64,000 nt of DNA from Actinomycetota bacterium. Its GTDB lineage: Bacteria; Actinomycetota; Thermoleophilia; Solirubrobacterales; Solirubrobacteraceae. A program made the position numbers and the translations under genes. This document shows positions 35,520 through 43,581 of the stretch, piece after piece; within the stretch, counting starts at the first letter, position 1, and the number at the start of each line of letters is the position of its first letter. The stretch is from positions 79,439 through 143,438 of the forward strand of contig JAFDWH010000017.1 of NCBI GenBank assembly GCA_018268595.1, in the 5' to 3' direction. The notes under the pieces are model-generated. The model ran no database searches, was not told the DNA's origin, and saw only the letters and a program-made list of their open reading frames with translations.

Positions 35520-36851
35520 ATGGACCACGCCGCCGTGATCGCCCAGGTGCGAGCGGATCTGGAGCGCCTCGTGCGCATCCCCTCGATCTCGCTCGACTCG
35601 TATCCGACCGGGCCGCTGCTTGAGGCGGCCCGGACGACGGCCGCCATCCTCAGCGCGGCCGGATTGAGAGACGTGGAGCTGCTGGACGTCGAGGGCGGAG
35701 CGCCGGTGGTGTACGGCGCGGTTCCGCCGCCGGCGGGCGCTCCCACTGTGCTGCTGTACGCCCACTACGACGTCCAGCCTCCGGGTCCGCTCGAGGAATG
35801 GTCGAGCGATCCGTTCGACCCGGTCGAGCGCGATGGGCGCCTCTACGGTCGCGGCACGGCCGACGACAAGTACGGCATTGCGATGCACGCGGCGCTGCTG
35901 CGCGCGTTCGACGGCCGGCCGCCGGTCGGCGTCAAGGTGGTCATCGAGGGCGACGAGGACAGCGGTCGCAGCTCGTTCGGCGCGGTGCTCGGCCAACACG
36001 CCGAGCGCCTGGCCGCCGATGTGATCGTCGTCGCCGATGCGGGGAACTGGCGCCGCGGTCAGCCCACGCTCTACAGCTCGGTGCGCGGCGGCGCCGTCCT
36101 CGACGTCGAGGTCCGTGCGCTCGCGGCGCCGCAGCACAACGGCGTGTTCGGCGGGCCGGTGCCCGACGCCCTCACCGCGCTCATGCGGATGTTGGCGTCG
36201 CTGCACCGTCCCGACGGAAGCGTGGCGGTCGACGGGCTGCGTCGGGATGCTTGGGACGGTCCGCCGGTCGACGAGTCGTGGGTCCGGGCGGGTGCCGGGA
36301 TGCTCGACGGGGTCGAGCTGATCGGCAGCGGCACGCTTGCCGATCAGCTCTACTGCGCCCCGTCCATCAACACGATCGGGCTCGACGCGCCGGCGGTCGA
36401 CTCGGCCGGCAACGCGCTCGTCCCTTCGGCTCGGGCGCGTCTGTGCGCGCGGTTGGCGCCGCAGGAGGATCCCGCGGCGGCGGTCGAGGCGATCGGCGCG
36501 CATCTGCGTGCCGCGGCTCGGTGGGGGGTCGAGGTGGAGGTCCGGACGCTCCAGCTCGCACGCGGCATCCGGCTCGAGTCGGGCGGACCGGCGGAGACGG
36601 CTGCACGCGACGCGCTCGCGGAGGCCTACGGCACGCCCGCGGTGGTGATGGGCGTGGGTGGCGGCAACCCGATCATCGATGCCTTCGCGACCGCGCTGCC
36701 GAACGCCGAGTTCGTCTTCTGGGGCGCGGCCGACGACGGATCGCGGATCCACTCGAGCAACGAGTCGATCGACCTCGCGGAGCTCGAGCGCGCAACGCTG
36801 GCGCAGATCAAGTTCGCCGAGGCGCTCGGCGCCCGGAGGAGCGCCTCCTGA
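35520..36851 (+). CDS. M20-family metallopeptidase/dipeptidase
   Basis: 443 residues, start 3 bp after the binding-protein stop. M20 metal site: H82 and D84 in YAHYDVQPPG, D115 in GRGTADDKYG, catalytic E146 followed by D147 (EGDEDSG, normally EE), and a final His in SRIHSSNESI. A lid/dimerisation domain lies between about 190 and 300. Such enzymes cleave dipeptides, N-carbamoyl or N-acyl amino acids; beside hydantoinase subunits an N-carbamoyl-amino-acid-type substrate is attractive but inferred. Confidence 0.88.
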   Translation: MDHAAVIAQVRADLERLVRIPSISLDSYPTGPLLEAARTTAAILSAAGLRDVELLDVEGGAPVVYGAVPPPAGAPTVLLYAHYDVQPPGPLEEWSSDPFDPVERDGRLYGRGTADDKYGIAMHAALLRAFDGRPPVGVKVVIEGDEDSGRSSFGAVLGQHAERLAADVIVVADAGNWRRGQPTLYSSVRGGAVLDVEVRALAAPQHNGVFGGPVPDALTALMRMLASLHRPDGSVAVDGLRRDAWDGPPVDESWVRAGAGMLDGVELIGSGTLADQLYCAPSINTIGLDAPAVDSAGNALVPSARARLCARLAPQEDPAAAVEAIGAHLRAAARWGVEVEVRTLQLARGIRLESGGPAETAARDALAEAYGTPAVVMGVGGGNPIIDAFATALPNAEFVFWGAADDGSRIHSSNESIDLAELERATLAQIKFAEALGARRSAS

Positions 36852-36860
36852 GTCACACCA

Positions 36861-36891
36861 CAGTATTCTGCATGAAAACGGCAGTACACTG
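36861..36891. promoter_or_regulatory. Tandem operator upstream of ridA-aminotransferase V
   Basis: CAGTATTCTG (36861-36870) and CAGTACACTG (36882-36891) start 21 bp apart. Both are variants of the perfect palindrome CAGTATACTG found at 41294 and 46201. Sites at two helical turns on one DNA face are typical for cooperative binding of dimeric regulators. The core also resembles a -10 box (TATTCT/TATACT), so a repressor here could block polymerase directly. Confidence 0.72.
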
Positions 36892-36928
36892 AATGAACGG
36901 GGTGCGCCGACGTGGAACAGGAGGCTTG

Positions 36929-37321
36929 ATGCAGCGAGTCAGAAGCGGCGGCGCGTTCGAGGAGCTGGCGGCGTACTCACGCGCCGCGCGCGCCGGCGAC
37001 ATCGTGGCCGTGAGCGGCACGGCGGCGCTCGACGCGGACGGCGTCGCGCTCCATGCGGGTGACGCCGGCGCACAGACCCGCACGGCGCTCGAGCGCGCGC
37101 TCGAGGCGGCGGCCGCACTCGGGGCGCGTCGCGAGGACGTCGTTCGCACGCGGATCTACCTGGCGACCGACGCCGACTGGCGCGGGCCGGCCGAGGTACA
37201 CGGCGATCTGTTCGCCGGCATCGACCCGGCCAACACGACGCTGTACGTGGGCGGCTTCATCCCCGAGGGCTGCCTCGTCGAGGTGGAGATCGACGCGGTC
37301 GTCACCGAGCCCGCCGCATGA
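36929..37321 (+). CDS. ridA: RidA/YjgF-family enamine deaminase
   Basis: 130 residues, ATG 36929 behind CAGGAGG. RidA fold: YSRAARAGDIVAVSGTAALD, VRTRIYLATDADW, and the final PEGCLVEVEIDAVV. The catalytic Arg (normally in the VRTRIY/VKTTVF strand region) is present as VRTR. RidA proteins hydrolyse reactive 2-aminoacrylate or other imines made by PLP or flavin enzymes. It overlaps the class V aminotransferase by 4 bp, its likely partner. Confidence 0.87.
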   Translation: MQRVRSGGAFEELAAYSRAARAGDIVAVSGTAALDADGVALHAGDAGAQTRTALERALEAAAALGARREDVVRTRIYLATDADWRGPAEVHGDLFAGIDPANTTLYVGGFIPEGCLVEVEIDAVVTEPAA

Positions 37322-38508
37322 CCGGCGCCTTCGACGTCCACGCTGCCCGGCGTCAGTTCGCCTCGCTGGACGGCAGGCTTGCCTTCTTCGACGCGCCCGG
37401 CGGCACGCAGGTTCCCGACGCGGTCCGCGCCGCGGTCGACGAGACGATGCGCGATGCAGCAGCCAACCTCGGCGGCAGCTTCGCGACGAGCGTGCGTGTC
37501 GCCGACGTCGTCGCGCGCGCCCGTGCCGCCGGCGGGCGGTTCCTCGGGTGCTCGCCGGACGAAGTCGTGTTCGGAGCGAACATGACGAGTCTCAACTTCG
37601 CCCTGTCGCGCGCCGTGGGACGCACCCTGCGTGCCGGGGACGAGGTGATCGTCACCCGTCTCGACCACGACGCAAACGTCGCGCCCTGGCGCGAGCTGGC
37701 CCACGACGTCGGCATCGTCGTGCGCCAGGTCGACATCGACCCATCCGACTGCACGGTCGATCTCGCGGACCTGGAGGCGCAGCTCGGCGAGCGCACGCGC
37801 ATCGTCGCGTTCCCGTGGGCCTGCAACGCCGTGGGCACCGTGACGGACGCTGCGCGCATCTGCCGCATGGCGCACGATGCGGGAGCCCTCGCCTGGGTCG
37901 ACGCCACCCACTACGCCGCACACGAGCCGATCGACGTCGCAGCCGTGGGGGCCGACGTCCTGCTGTGCTCGCCCTACAAGGTCTGCGGCCCGCATCTGGG
38001 CCTCGCGTTCGGCCGGGGGGATCTGCTGGCGGGCTGGCGGCCGTACAAGGTCGCGCCGGCCAGCGACACGCCCGTGGGGCACCGGTTCGAGACCGGCACG
38101 CAACCCTACGAGCAGCTCGCCGGATTCGTCGCGTCGGTCGACTACCTCGAGTCGATCGGCGGCCTCGAAGCGACGCTCGAGCACACGCGGGCGCTCGGCG
38201 AGCAGTTCCTCGCCGGCCTGCCCGCCGGCGTGCGCGTGATCGGACGCCGCACGATGGACGGCCGAGTGCCCACCTTCCTGCTCACCGCCGACGGCTGGGC
38301 GGCCGGCGCCTTGGCCGACGAGCTCGTCGCGCGCGACTTCTGCGTCGGCGCCCATGACACCTTCTACTGCCTTGGGCTGCACGAGCGCGTCCCCTACGGC
38401 GAGGCCGTGCGGGTGGGCATCTTCCACTACCACACCGCCGCGGAGGTCGACGCCCTGCTGGCGACCGTCAAGGCCCTCGTGCAGCGCCCAGCCGAGCTCG
38501 TCGACTAG
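37318..38508 (+). CDS. Aminotransferase class V / cysteine desulfurase-like PLP enzyme
   Basis: 396 residues, overlapping ridA by 4 bp. PLP-binding features: NMTSLNFALS (cofactor phosphate), D195 and H198 in WVDATHYAAH, and Schiff-base K221 in CSPYKVCGPHLG. The absence of a catalytic-Cys loop argues against a true cysteine desulfurase; the branch includes lyases and aminotransferases of the TIGR01976 type. With RidA upstream, an eliminating reaction giving an enamine is likely. Confidence 0.87.
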   Translation: MTGAFDVHAARRQFASLDGRLAFFDAPGGTQVPDAVRAAVDETMRDAAANLGGSFATSVRVADVVARARAAGGRFLGCSPDEVVFGANMTSLNFALSRAVGRTLRAGDEVIVTRLDHDANVAPWRELAHDVGIVVRQVDIDPSDCTVDLADLEAQLGERTRIVAFPWACNAVGTVTDAARICRMAHDAGALAWVDATHYAAHEPIDVAAVGADVLLCSPYKVCGPHLGLAFGRGDLLAGWRPYKVAPASDTPVGHRFETGTQPYEQLAGFVASVDYLESIGGLEATLEHTRALGEQFLAGLPAGVRVIGRRTMDGRVPTFLLTADGWAAGALADELVARDFCVGAHDTFYCLGLHERVPYGEAVRVGIFHYHTAAEVDALLATVKALVQRPAELVD

Positions 38509-38509
38509 C

Positions 38510-38549
38510 GGCGCGGCGACCCGGCGTCAGGTCACCGGGTCGCCGCGCC
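38510..38549. terminator. Strong bidirectional terminator hairpin
   Basis: Perfect 15-bp inverted repeat GGCGCGGCGACCCGG (38510-38524) / CCGGGTCGCCGCGCC (38535-38549) with a 10-base loop. It begins one base after the class V aminotransferase stop and contains the stop codon (38527-38529) of the convergent 81-residue gene. Confidence 0.75.
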
Positions 38550-38772
38550 GGCGGACTGCTACCTGCTCGTCGATGTCCCAGGTGGCGTACGACGGGCGGG
38601 AGCCCTCGCCGGCGGGACGGATTCGCACGCGCCAGAACAACGTGGACGCGTCGAAGGCCGAGGCACCTCGTTGGCCGAGGAACGGCTTGCCGAGAACCTC
38701 GGCGGGCCCGTCCGGCAGCTCGATGACGTGGCCGGGTCGGAGGCTGCGCACGGGTGCGAGCTCAACGTCCAT
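38527..38772 (-). CDS. Small hypothetical protein (81 aa)
   Basis: Begins MDVELAPVRSLRPGHVIELP and contains AEVLGKPFLG, STLFWRVRIRPAG and YATWDIDEQV. The alternating hydrophobic pattern predicts a small beta-barrel (SH3-like). No family recognised. It starts 6 bp after the flavin reductase stop on the same strand, so the two form an operon; its stop codon is embedded in the terminator hairpin. Confidence 0.6.
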   Translation of the reverse strand: MDVELAPVRSLRPGHVIELPDGPAEVLGKPFLGQRGASAFDASTLFWRVRIRPAGEGSRPSYATWDIDEQVAVRRRGDPVT

Positions 38773-38778
38773 CGTCCG

Positions 38779-39267
38779 TCAGCCTGCGCCGAGCTGCCGG
38801 AAGGACCCGTAGGCGCCGCGGCAGAACACCAGCGGCTCGACGACGGGACGCCGGGCCTCGATGTCGATCACCCGAGCCACGACGATCGTGTGGTCGCCCG
38901 CGTCGTGCTCGTCGTGCAACTCGCAAGCCACCCATGCAACCGCGTCCGTGAGTCGGGGGCCCGCAGGGTGGGTGTCGTACGCGACGCCGTCGAACCGAGC
39001 GGCTCCCCTGGCGGCGAATCTCCGCGTGACCTCCTCATGATGCACCGCCAAGACGTTGATGCAGAACGCGCCCGCCGATCGGATCTGTGGCCAGGTCGAC
39101 GACGACTTCGCCGGACAGAACAGCACCAGGGGCGGGTCGAGGGATACCGAGACGACGGAGTTCGCAGCCATGCCGACCGGTCCGGCCGCCCCGTTGGCCG
39201 TGACCACGGTCACGCCGGTCGGAAGGTGGGAGAAGACCCGGCGGAAGCTCTTGTCGTTGACGTGCAT
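38779..39267 (-). CDS. Flavin reductase-like protein (HpaC/FMN-binding split barrel)
   Basis: 162 residues from ATG 39267. Split-barrel flavin reductase signatures: FRRVFSHLPTGVTVVTA, then VSVSLDPPLVLFCPAKSSSTWP and FCINVLAVHHEEV, and a C-terminal GDHTIVVARVID. It reduces FMN/FAD with NAD(P)H for a partner monooxygenase. The only monooxygenase-like candidate in the window is the ACAD-type flavoprotein at 22914. A gap of about 150 bp to the XRE gene upstream suggests its own promoter. Confidence 0.87.
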   Translation of the reverse strand: MHVNDKSFRRVFSHLPTGVTVVTANGAAGPVGMAANSVVSVSLDPPLVLFCPAKSSSTWPQIRSAGAFCINVLAVHHEEVTRRFAARGAARFDGVAYDTHPAGPRLTDAVAWVACELHDEHDAGDHTIVVARVIDIEARRPVVEPLVFCRGAYGSFRQLGAG

Positions 39268-39418
39268 CGGCTGCGTGATGGTGCGTCGAGATGCCTTGCG
39301 AGCAACGATAGGCAGCGTTGCGCGGTACGCGAAGCGGGTTCCGAAGGACGTCTGACGAGCCCCGACGTTCGAGTGCTCCGGCACCCGGCAAACGGGTCGG
39401 TGATTCGCGCCGGCGCAG

Positions 39419-40012
39419 CTAGAGCGCCGGCGGGGAGTCCACGCAGATGAGCCGCAGCGAGTCGCTCGTGCTCGCGTTGCGGAAGACGTGGCGGCGGCCG
39501 CTCTGGTAGTAGGCGCTGTCGCCTGCAGCCAGCTCACGCGACTCGCTGCCCTCGACCTCGAGTCGCAGGCGACCCTCCAGGACGTGCACGAACTCCTCGC
39601 CGCGATGGTGCCCGGGCTCCGCGAGCCCGGCTCCGGGCGCGATCACGAGCAGCATCGCCATCATCGCGCGGTCGGTGCCGGAGGCGAGGACGTACATGTC
39701 GATGCCTTCGTCGGGCGAGTGCAACAAGCGTGCGTTGTCGCTCCGGACGATGTCCGGCGCCTCGTCGTCGGGGCTCGGAAGCAGGTCGGTGATCGAGATC
39801 CCGTAGAAGTCCACGAGCCGCGTCAAGCGGCCGAGGGTGATGTCGCTGCGCCCCTTCTCCACAAGCGACAGGAACGACGCCGAGATCTCGGTCTGCGCCG
39901 CCACCTCCCCGAGCGAGAGGCGACGTGCCTGCCGCAATGCGTGCAGCCTTCCGCCCAACGTCGGCGGTGCCGACGTCGTGCGTTCCCCGGTGGTGTCGGC
40001 AGATGACGTCAC
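39419..40012 (-). CDS. XRE-family regulator with C-terminal cupin
   Basis: 197 residues from the GTG at 40012. The N-terminal helix-turn-helix (residues about 15-75) reads LHALRQARRLSLGEVAAQTE then SASFLSLVEKGRSDITLGRL; the C-terminal cupin (about 110-195) has PGHHRGEEFVHVLEGRL and ESRELAAGDSAYYQSGRRH. XRE-cupin proteins are small-ligand-responsive repressors or activators of catabolic genes (PuuR type). Lying amid four promoters that carry the CAGTATACTG operator, with a one-site copy 8 bp upstream of its own start, it is the best candidate for the regulator. The start has no Shine-Dalgarno. Confidence 0.87.
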   Translation of the reverse strand: MTSSADTTGERTTSAPPTLGGRLHALRQARRLSLGEVAAQTEISASFLSLVEKGRSDITLGRLTRLVDFYGISITDLLPSPDDEAPDIVRSDNARLLHSPDEGIDMYVLASGTDRAMMAMLLVIAPGAGLAEPGHHRGEEFVHVLEGRLRLEVEGSESRELAAGDSAYYQSGRRHVFRNASTSDSLRLICVDSPPAL

Positions 40013-40019
40013 CGTTAAG

Positions 40020-40029
40020 GAGAATACTG
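40020..40029. promoter_or_regulatory. Single operator-like site at the XRE-cupin gene start
   Basis: GAGAATACTG matches 8 of 10 positions of CAGTATACTG and lies 8 bp upstream of the regulator start codon (minus strand). No partner at 21 bp is seen. It suggests weak autoregulation. Confidence 0.4.
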
Positions 40030-40068
40030 GAGGTCTGAGTGGGCTCTCCGCGGGATGCTCGCGGGTCC

Positions 40069-41217
40069 TTACACGACCTGCGCCTCGTGCACGAGCTCGT
40101 CCTGGTCGAAGCGCGCGAGCGTGAGCGAGTCCAGCGTGGGATCCGCCGTTTCGCCCAGGATGCTGTCGGCGAGCAGACGGCCCACGGCCGGCGCCATCAT
40201 CAGCCCGCGGCCGTTGAGGCCCGCGGCGATCCAGAGGCCGTCGTGGTCCTGGATCTCGCCGAAGATCGGCTGGCGATCCGGCGTGACGTCGTAGAAGCCC
40301 TCGACCAGGACGGGAAACGAGACGTACTCGAGGATCGGCACCAGCTCGGTGATCGTGGCGCGCACCCGGCGGTGCCAGACCTCTCTCCCTTCGCCGGGGA
40401 CCGTGCCCGCACTGAGGTCGGCGGCCAGGACCGATCCGTCGGCGAGCTGCTTGGCGGCGAATCCGCGCTCGTGCGACACGACCAGGGGCTCGAGCAGGCG
40501 TTCGCGGATGGGATCGCTGTAGAACAGACTGCGCGATGCGCGCGTGATCGGCAGCGCGACCCCGAGCGGCGCGAGCAGAGCCGGGCTGTCGTAGGCCGCG
40601 GCGACGACGACCGCCTGCGCCTGCGTCGACTCGCCTCCGCGGAGCACGAGGCGCCAACCCGATCCGTCGTGCTCCAGGCGCTCGACGTGACGATCGACGA
40701 TGGTGGCGCCCTTCCGCTGCATGTCGTCCGCGAACGCCGCGACGACTGCCTGGGGGCGGTCGAAGTACCCGTCGCTCTCGCACCACGCGCCTCCGCTCAG
40801 CGACGACGGGTCGAGGCCCGGCACCAGCGCCCCGGCCTCGTCCGGCCCGATCAAGCGGGACGGGATCCCGACCCGGTTCTGGAGGGCGACGTTCTTGGCC
40901 TGCACGGCGAGCTCCTCCGGCGTGTGGCACGCGAACAGGTAGCCGCAGGCCTGGAACGCCGGGTCGACCGCAGGCTGCAGGCGCTCGCCGATCTCGGCGT
41001 AGAACGCGAGCGCCTCGCGTGCCATGAGGCAGGCCACCTCCGTGCCCCACTGCTGGCGCACGCCGCCCGGCTGGATCGCGGTGGCCCCCGACCCGACGCC
41101 CGACCCGTCGAAGACGCGCACAGACGCCTTGTCTGCCAAATGCCAGGCGATCGACAGGCCGGTGATGCCTGCGCCGACGATGGCGATGTCCGTTGCCCGT
41201 TGCGTCCCGTTCGGCAT
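40069..41217 (-). CDS. FAD-dependent amino acid/amine oxidase (DAO family)
   Basis: 382 residues from ATG 41217 behind GGAGG. The N-terminal dinucleotide fold has DIAIVGAGITGLSIAWHL, then GSGVGSGATAIQPGGVRQQW, typical of sarcosine/glycine-oxidase-like DAO enzymes; the C-terminal FAD contact is GLWIAAGLNGRGLMMAP. It oxidises a secondary or primary amine, giving an imine and H2O2 or passing electrons on. An imine product again fits the RidA partner. Its promoter carries an operator pair 16 bp upstream. It is followed by the XRE-cupin gene on the same strand (56 bp). Confidence 0.88.
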   Translation of the reverse strand: MPNGTQRATDIAIVGAGITGLSIAWHLADKASVRVFDGSGVGSGATAIQPGGVRQQWGTEVACLMAREALAFYAEIGERLQPAVDPAFQACGYLFACHTPEELAVQAKNVALQNRVGIPSRLIGPDEAGALVPGLDPSSLSGGAWCESDGYFDRPQAVVAAFADDMQRKGATIVDRHVERLEHDGSGWRLVLRGGESTQAQAVVVAAAYDSPALLAPLGVALPITRASRSLFYSDPIRERLLEPLVVSHERGFAAKQLADGSVLAADLSAGTVPGEGREVWHRRVRATITELVPILEYVSFPVLVEGFYDVTPDRQPIFGEIQDHDGLWIAAGLNGRGLMMAPAVGRLLADSILGETADPTLDSLTLARFDQDELVHEAQVV

Positions 41218-41232
41218 TCCGGCCTCCGTAGT

Positions 41233-41263
41233 CAATATTCTGCAGAAGTTGGAAGAAATACTG
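41233..41263. promoter_or_regulatory. Tandem operator upstream of the DAO oxidase gene
   Basis: CAATATTCTG (41233-41242, one change from CAGTATTCTG) and AGAAATACTG (41254-41263, half-site ATACTG) begin exactly 21 bp apart, just upstream of the leftward oxidase start. Confidence 0.62.
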
Positions 41264-41293
41264 CACAGCAGAGTTGCTTCCCGTAGTAGCGTG

Positions 41294-41324
41294 CAGTATA
41301 CTGGTGGAGATCCGCAGAATTCTG
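41294..41324. promoter_or_regulatory. Tandem operator upstream of ABC import system 2
   Basis: CAGTATACTG (41294-41303) and CAGAATTCTG (41315-41324), both perfect 10-bp palindromes, begin 21 bp apart in the divergent region between the oxidase and the rightward binding-protein operon. Together with 41233-41263, the 200-bp region has four sites. Confidence 0.72.
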
Positions 41325-41443
41325 CTGCTGCGGATGGCGAGTGAGCCTTGCGGGTCTCGATCGCGATGGCTTGTCGGAGCGTCGCGACGAGGCTCGTCGT
41401 CTCCACAGGAACGACCGGCCTTAGGTCACGGAGGAGGAGAGCT

Positions 41444-42484
41444 GTGAGAGTGAAACGTCTGTTGGCGGTCCTGGGAGTGCTCGCGCTCGCCGTGAGCGCC
41501 TGGGGCTGCGGTAGCGCTGGCGAGGGAACGAAGACCCAGTCGGCGACCGCTCAAGGGGAGCGGCGCGTCGGCGTCCTCGCTTCTCCCGTGTCCCCGTACG
41601 ACAAGAGCATGGTGGATGCGGCCAAGGAGTGGGGCCGCACCCACAACGCCCGCATCGAGGTCTACGACAGCAGCGTGGATCCTCAGAAGCAGTACGCGCA
41701 GGTCCAGGACATCATCGCCCAGGGGAAGCTCGACGGATTCGCGATCCTGCCGCTGAACGGCGCGACGCTCGTGCCGCTGCTCAAGGAGGCCAAGGCGGCT
41801 GGCATCGACGTCGTCGCCGTTGGACTGCCCTTTTCCAACGACTACACGGGTAGAGCTCCGGTGAACCCCGACACCGCGGGCGTCGTCTGGACGCCGCCGC
41901 CGGAAGCGGGTCGCAGCTTCGGTCAGCAGTACGTGGCGGCGTGCAGAGGCGTCGAAGCGCCGTGCAAGGTCGCCTACCTGTCGGTGGCACCCGGCATCCC
42001 GTTCGAGTCCCTCGCGATCGACGCCATGAAGAAGGTCGTCGCCGAGCATCCGAACATCGAGTTCCTGCCCGTCGTGGACGGCGGCCAGAATCGCGACGCG
42101 GGCCTCTCCGCCACGCAGGACCTCCTGCAGGCACATCCCGACGTCGATGTCATCGGTGCTGCGGATCCCATCCTGTTCGGCTCCGAGGTGGCGATCAAGA
42201 ACGCTGGCCGCACCATCGGCATGGGGCCCGGGGACATCCGCATCGTCGGGTCGGGCGCTACGAAGAACGGCATCGAACGGATCCGCGAGGGGCTGTGGGT
42301 GTCCTCGATCACCTCGGTCCCGCAAGACGAGATGAAGATCGCGCTCGGCCTGCTCGACAAGGCGATGAGAGGCGAGGAAACCGAGCCGAAGCAGGTGTTC
42401 TCAGTTCGGGAAAGCGGTTACCCCCCAATTATGAATCGGGAGAACATCGAGAAGACGCACTTCGCGGGCGAGTACACCGGTTGA
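41444..42484 (+). CDS. Ribose-type ABC substrate-binding lipoprotein, system 2
   Basis: 346 residues from the GTG at 41444 behind GGAGGAGAG (GTG 41450 also possible). Lipobox AWGC (Cys22), then a type I periplasmic binding fold: RRVGVLASPVSPYDKSMVDA, DPQKQYAQVQDIIAQGKLDG, VDVIGAADPILFGSEVAIKN. Homologous to the system 1 protein, with different ligand-pocket segments. First gene of a transport-dipeptidase operon controlled by the tandem operators upstream. Confidence 0.92.
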   Translation: MRVKRLLAVLGVLALAVSAWGCGSAGEGTKTQSATAQGERRVGVLASPVSPYDKSMVDAAKEWGRTHNARIEVYDSSVDPQKQYAQVQDIIAQGKLDGFAILPLNGATLVPLLKEAKAAGIDVVAVGLPFSNDYTGRAPVNPDTAGVVWTPPPEAGRSFGQQYVAACRGVEAPCKVAYLSVAPGIPFESLAIDAMKKVVAEHPNIEFLPVVDGGQNRDAGLSATQDLLQAHPDVDVIGAADPILFGSEVAIKNAGRTIGMGPGDIRIVGSGATKNGIERIREGLWVSSITSVPQDEMKIALGLLDKAMRGEETEPKQVFSVRESGYPPIMNRENIEKTHFAGEYTG

Positions 42485-42519
42485 CGGAGTCGTAGATCGA
42501 CGCGCGATGCGAGCGATCG

Positions 42520-42555
42520 GCCGGTGCCTCGGCGGAGAGCCGCCGGGGCACCGGC
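42520..42555 (+). terminator. Intercistronic hairpin behind the binding-protein gene
   Basis: GCCGGTGCC (42520-42528) pairs GGCACCGGC (42547-42555) and CGGCGG (42530-42535) pairs CCGCCG (42540-42545): a 15-bp stem with one mismatch and a 4-base loop. Without a T-run and within an operon, it likely works as an attenuator or 3'-end stabiliser that raises binding-protein mRNA over the downstream genes. Confidence 0.65.
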
Positions 42556-42582
42556 TTCCACACTTGACGAGTGCGAGAGAGC

Positions 42583-43581
42583 ATGATTGTTGACGCACAT
42601 AGCGACCTGCTGATCGAGCTGTGGTTGCGTGAGGACGAACCCAACCCGTTCGCCGGCCACTGGCTGCAAGCGCTGCGTGCCGGCGAGGTGGACGTGCAGG
42701 TGTGCGCCATGGGAGCGGATCCGCTGGCTCGCGGCAGTCTCCTGGAGCAGGTCCTGCACCAAGCAGCGGCCTTCCACAAGGCGTGCCGCGAGAATGCGGA
42801 CCAGGTCGTGATGGTCCGCACGGCGGCAGACTTCGACGCCGCGGCGCAGTCGGGGCGGATCGGGCTCATGCTGGCGCTCGAGGGCGTCGATGCGATCGGG
42901 CGCAGCGTCGCACTCGCCGAGCTGCTGGTGGATCTCGGCGTGCGCATGGTCGGTCTCACGTGGGAGATGCGCAATGCGGCGGCCGACGGAACCGGCGAGC
43001 CGACCGGCGGCGGATTGAGCGCCTTCGGACGCCAGCTCACCCGGCGGATGATCGAGCGCGGCGTGATCATGGACGTCGCACACGCGTCCCGAGGGACCTT
43101 CGACGGCGTTCTCGAGCTGGTGGCCGACGGCGGCGGGTCGGTGATCTGCAGCCATACCGGTTGCGCCGCCTTGCGCGACATCCCGCGCAACCTCACCGAC
43201 GACCAGCTGCGGGCGCTCGCAGCCGCGGGCGGCATGGTCGGGATCGCAGCCGTCCCTCCGCTGATCGATCTGCACGACCGTTCGGTGGACCGCATGGTCG
43301 ACCACGTCGTCCATGCGATGGACGTGGCCGGTGAGCAGCACGTCGGCATCGGCGGCGACTTCATGACGCGCCTGCTGCGGACCGGATTGGTGAAGCTGCC
43401 GAGGGACATCGCGGATCGCTTCCCGTCCGATCTCGACATCACTGCGCCGTTGGACGGACTCGAGGGTCCCGAGCACTACGCGCGGCTGGCCGAAGCCCTG
43501 CGGCGTCGCTCGTTGAGCGACGCTCAGATCGAGGCCGTCCTGAGCACCAACATGTCCCGATTTCTCAAGAGAGCACTGTGA
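42583..43581 (+). CDS. M19 membrane-dipeptidase family metalloenzyme
   Basis: 332 residues from ATG 42583. All M19 zinc ligands are visible in order: H6 and D8 (VDAHSDLL), E100 (LALEGVDA), H167 (DVAHAS) and H191 (CSHTGC). The family hydrolyses dipeptides, including those with a dehydro- or D-residue, and some members act on N-acyl amino acids. There is no signal peptide, so it acts in the cytosol after uptake by the importer genes on both sides. Ends overlapping the ATPase start (TGATG). Confidence 0.9.
   Translation: MIVDAHSDLLIELWLREDEPNPFAGHWLQALRAGEVDVQVCAMGADPLARGSLLEQVLHQAAAFHKACRENADQVVMVRTAADFDAAAQSGRIGLMLALEGVDAIGRSVALAELLVDLGVRMVGLTWEMRNAAADGTGEPTGGGLSAFGRQLTRRMIERGVIMDVAHASRGTFDGVLELVADGGGSVICSHTGCAALRDIPRNLTDDQLRALAAAGGMVGIAAVPPLIDLHDRSVDRMVDHVVHAMDVAGEQHVGIGGDFMTRLLRTGLVKLPRDIADRFPSDLDITAPLDGLEGPEHYARLAEALRRRSLSDAQIEAVLSTNMSRFLKRAL

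Noticed and set aside
37318..38508. Class V aminotransferase as a true cysteine desulfurase for Fe-S assembly
   Set aside because: No conserved catalytic-Cys loop and no Fe-S scaffold gene nearby; pairing with RidA suggests a catabolic PLP enzyme.
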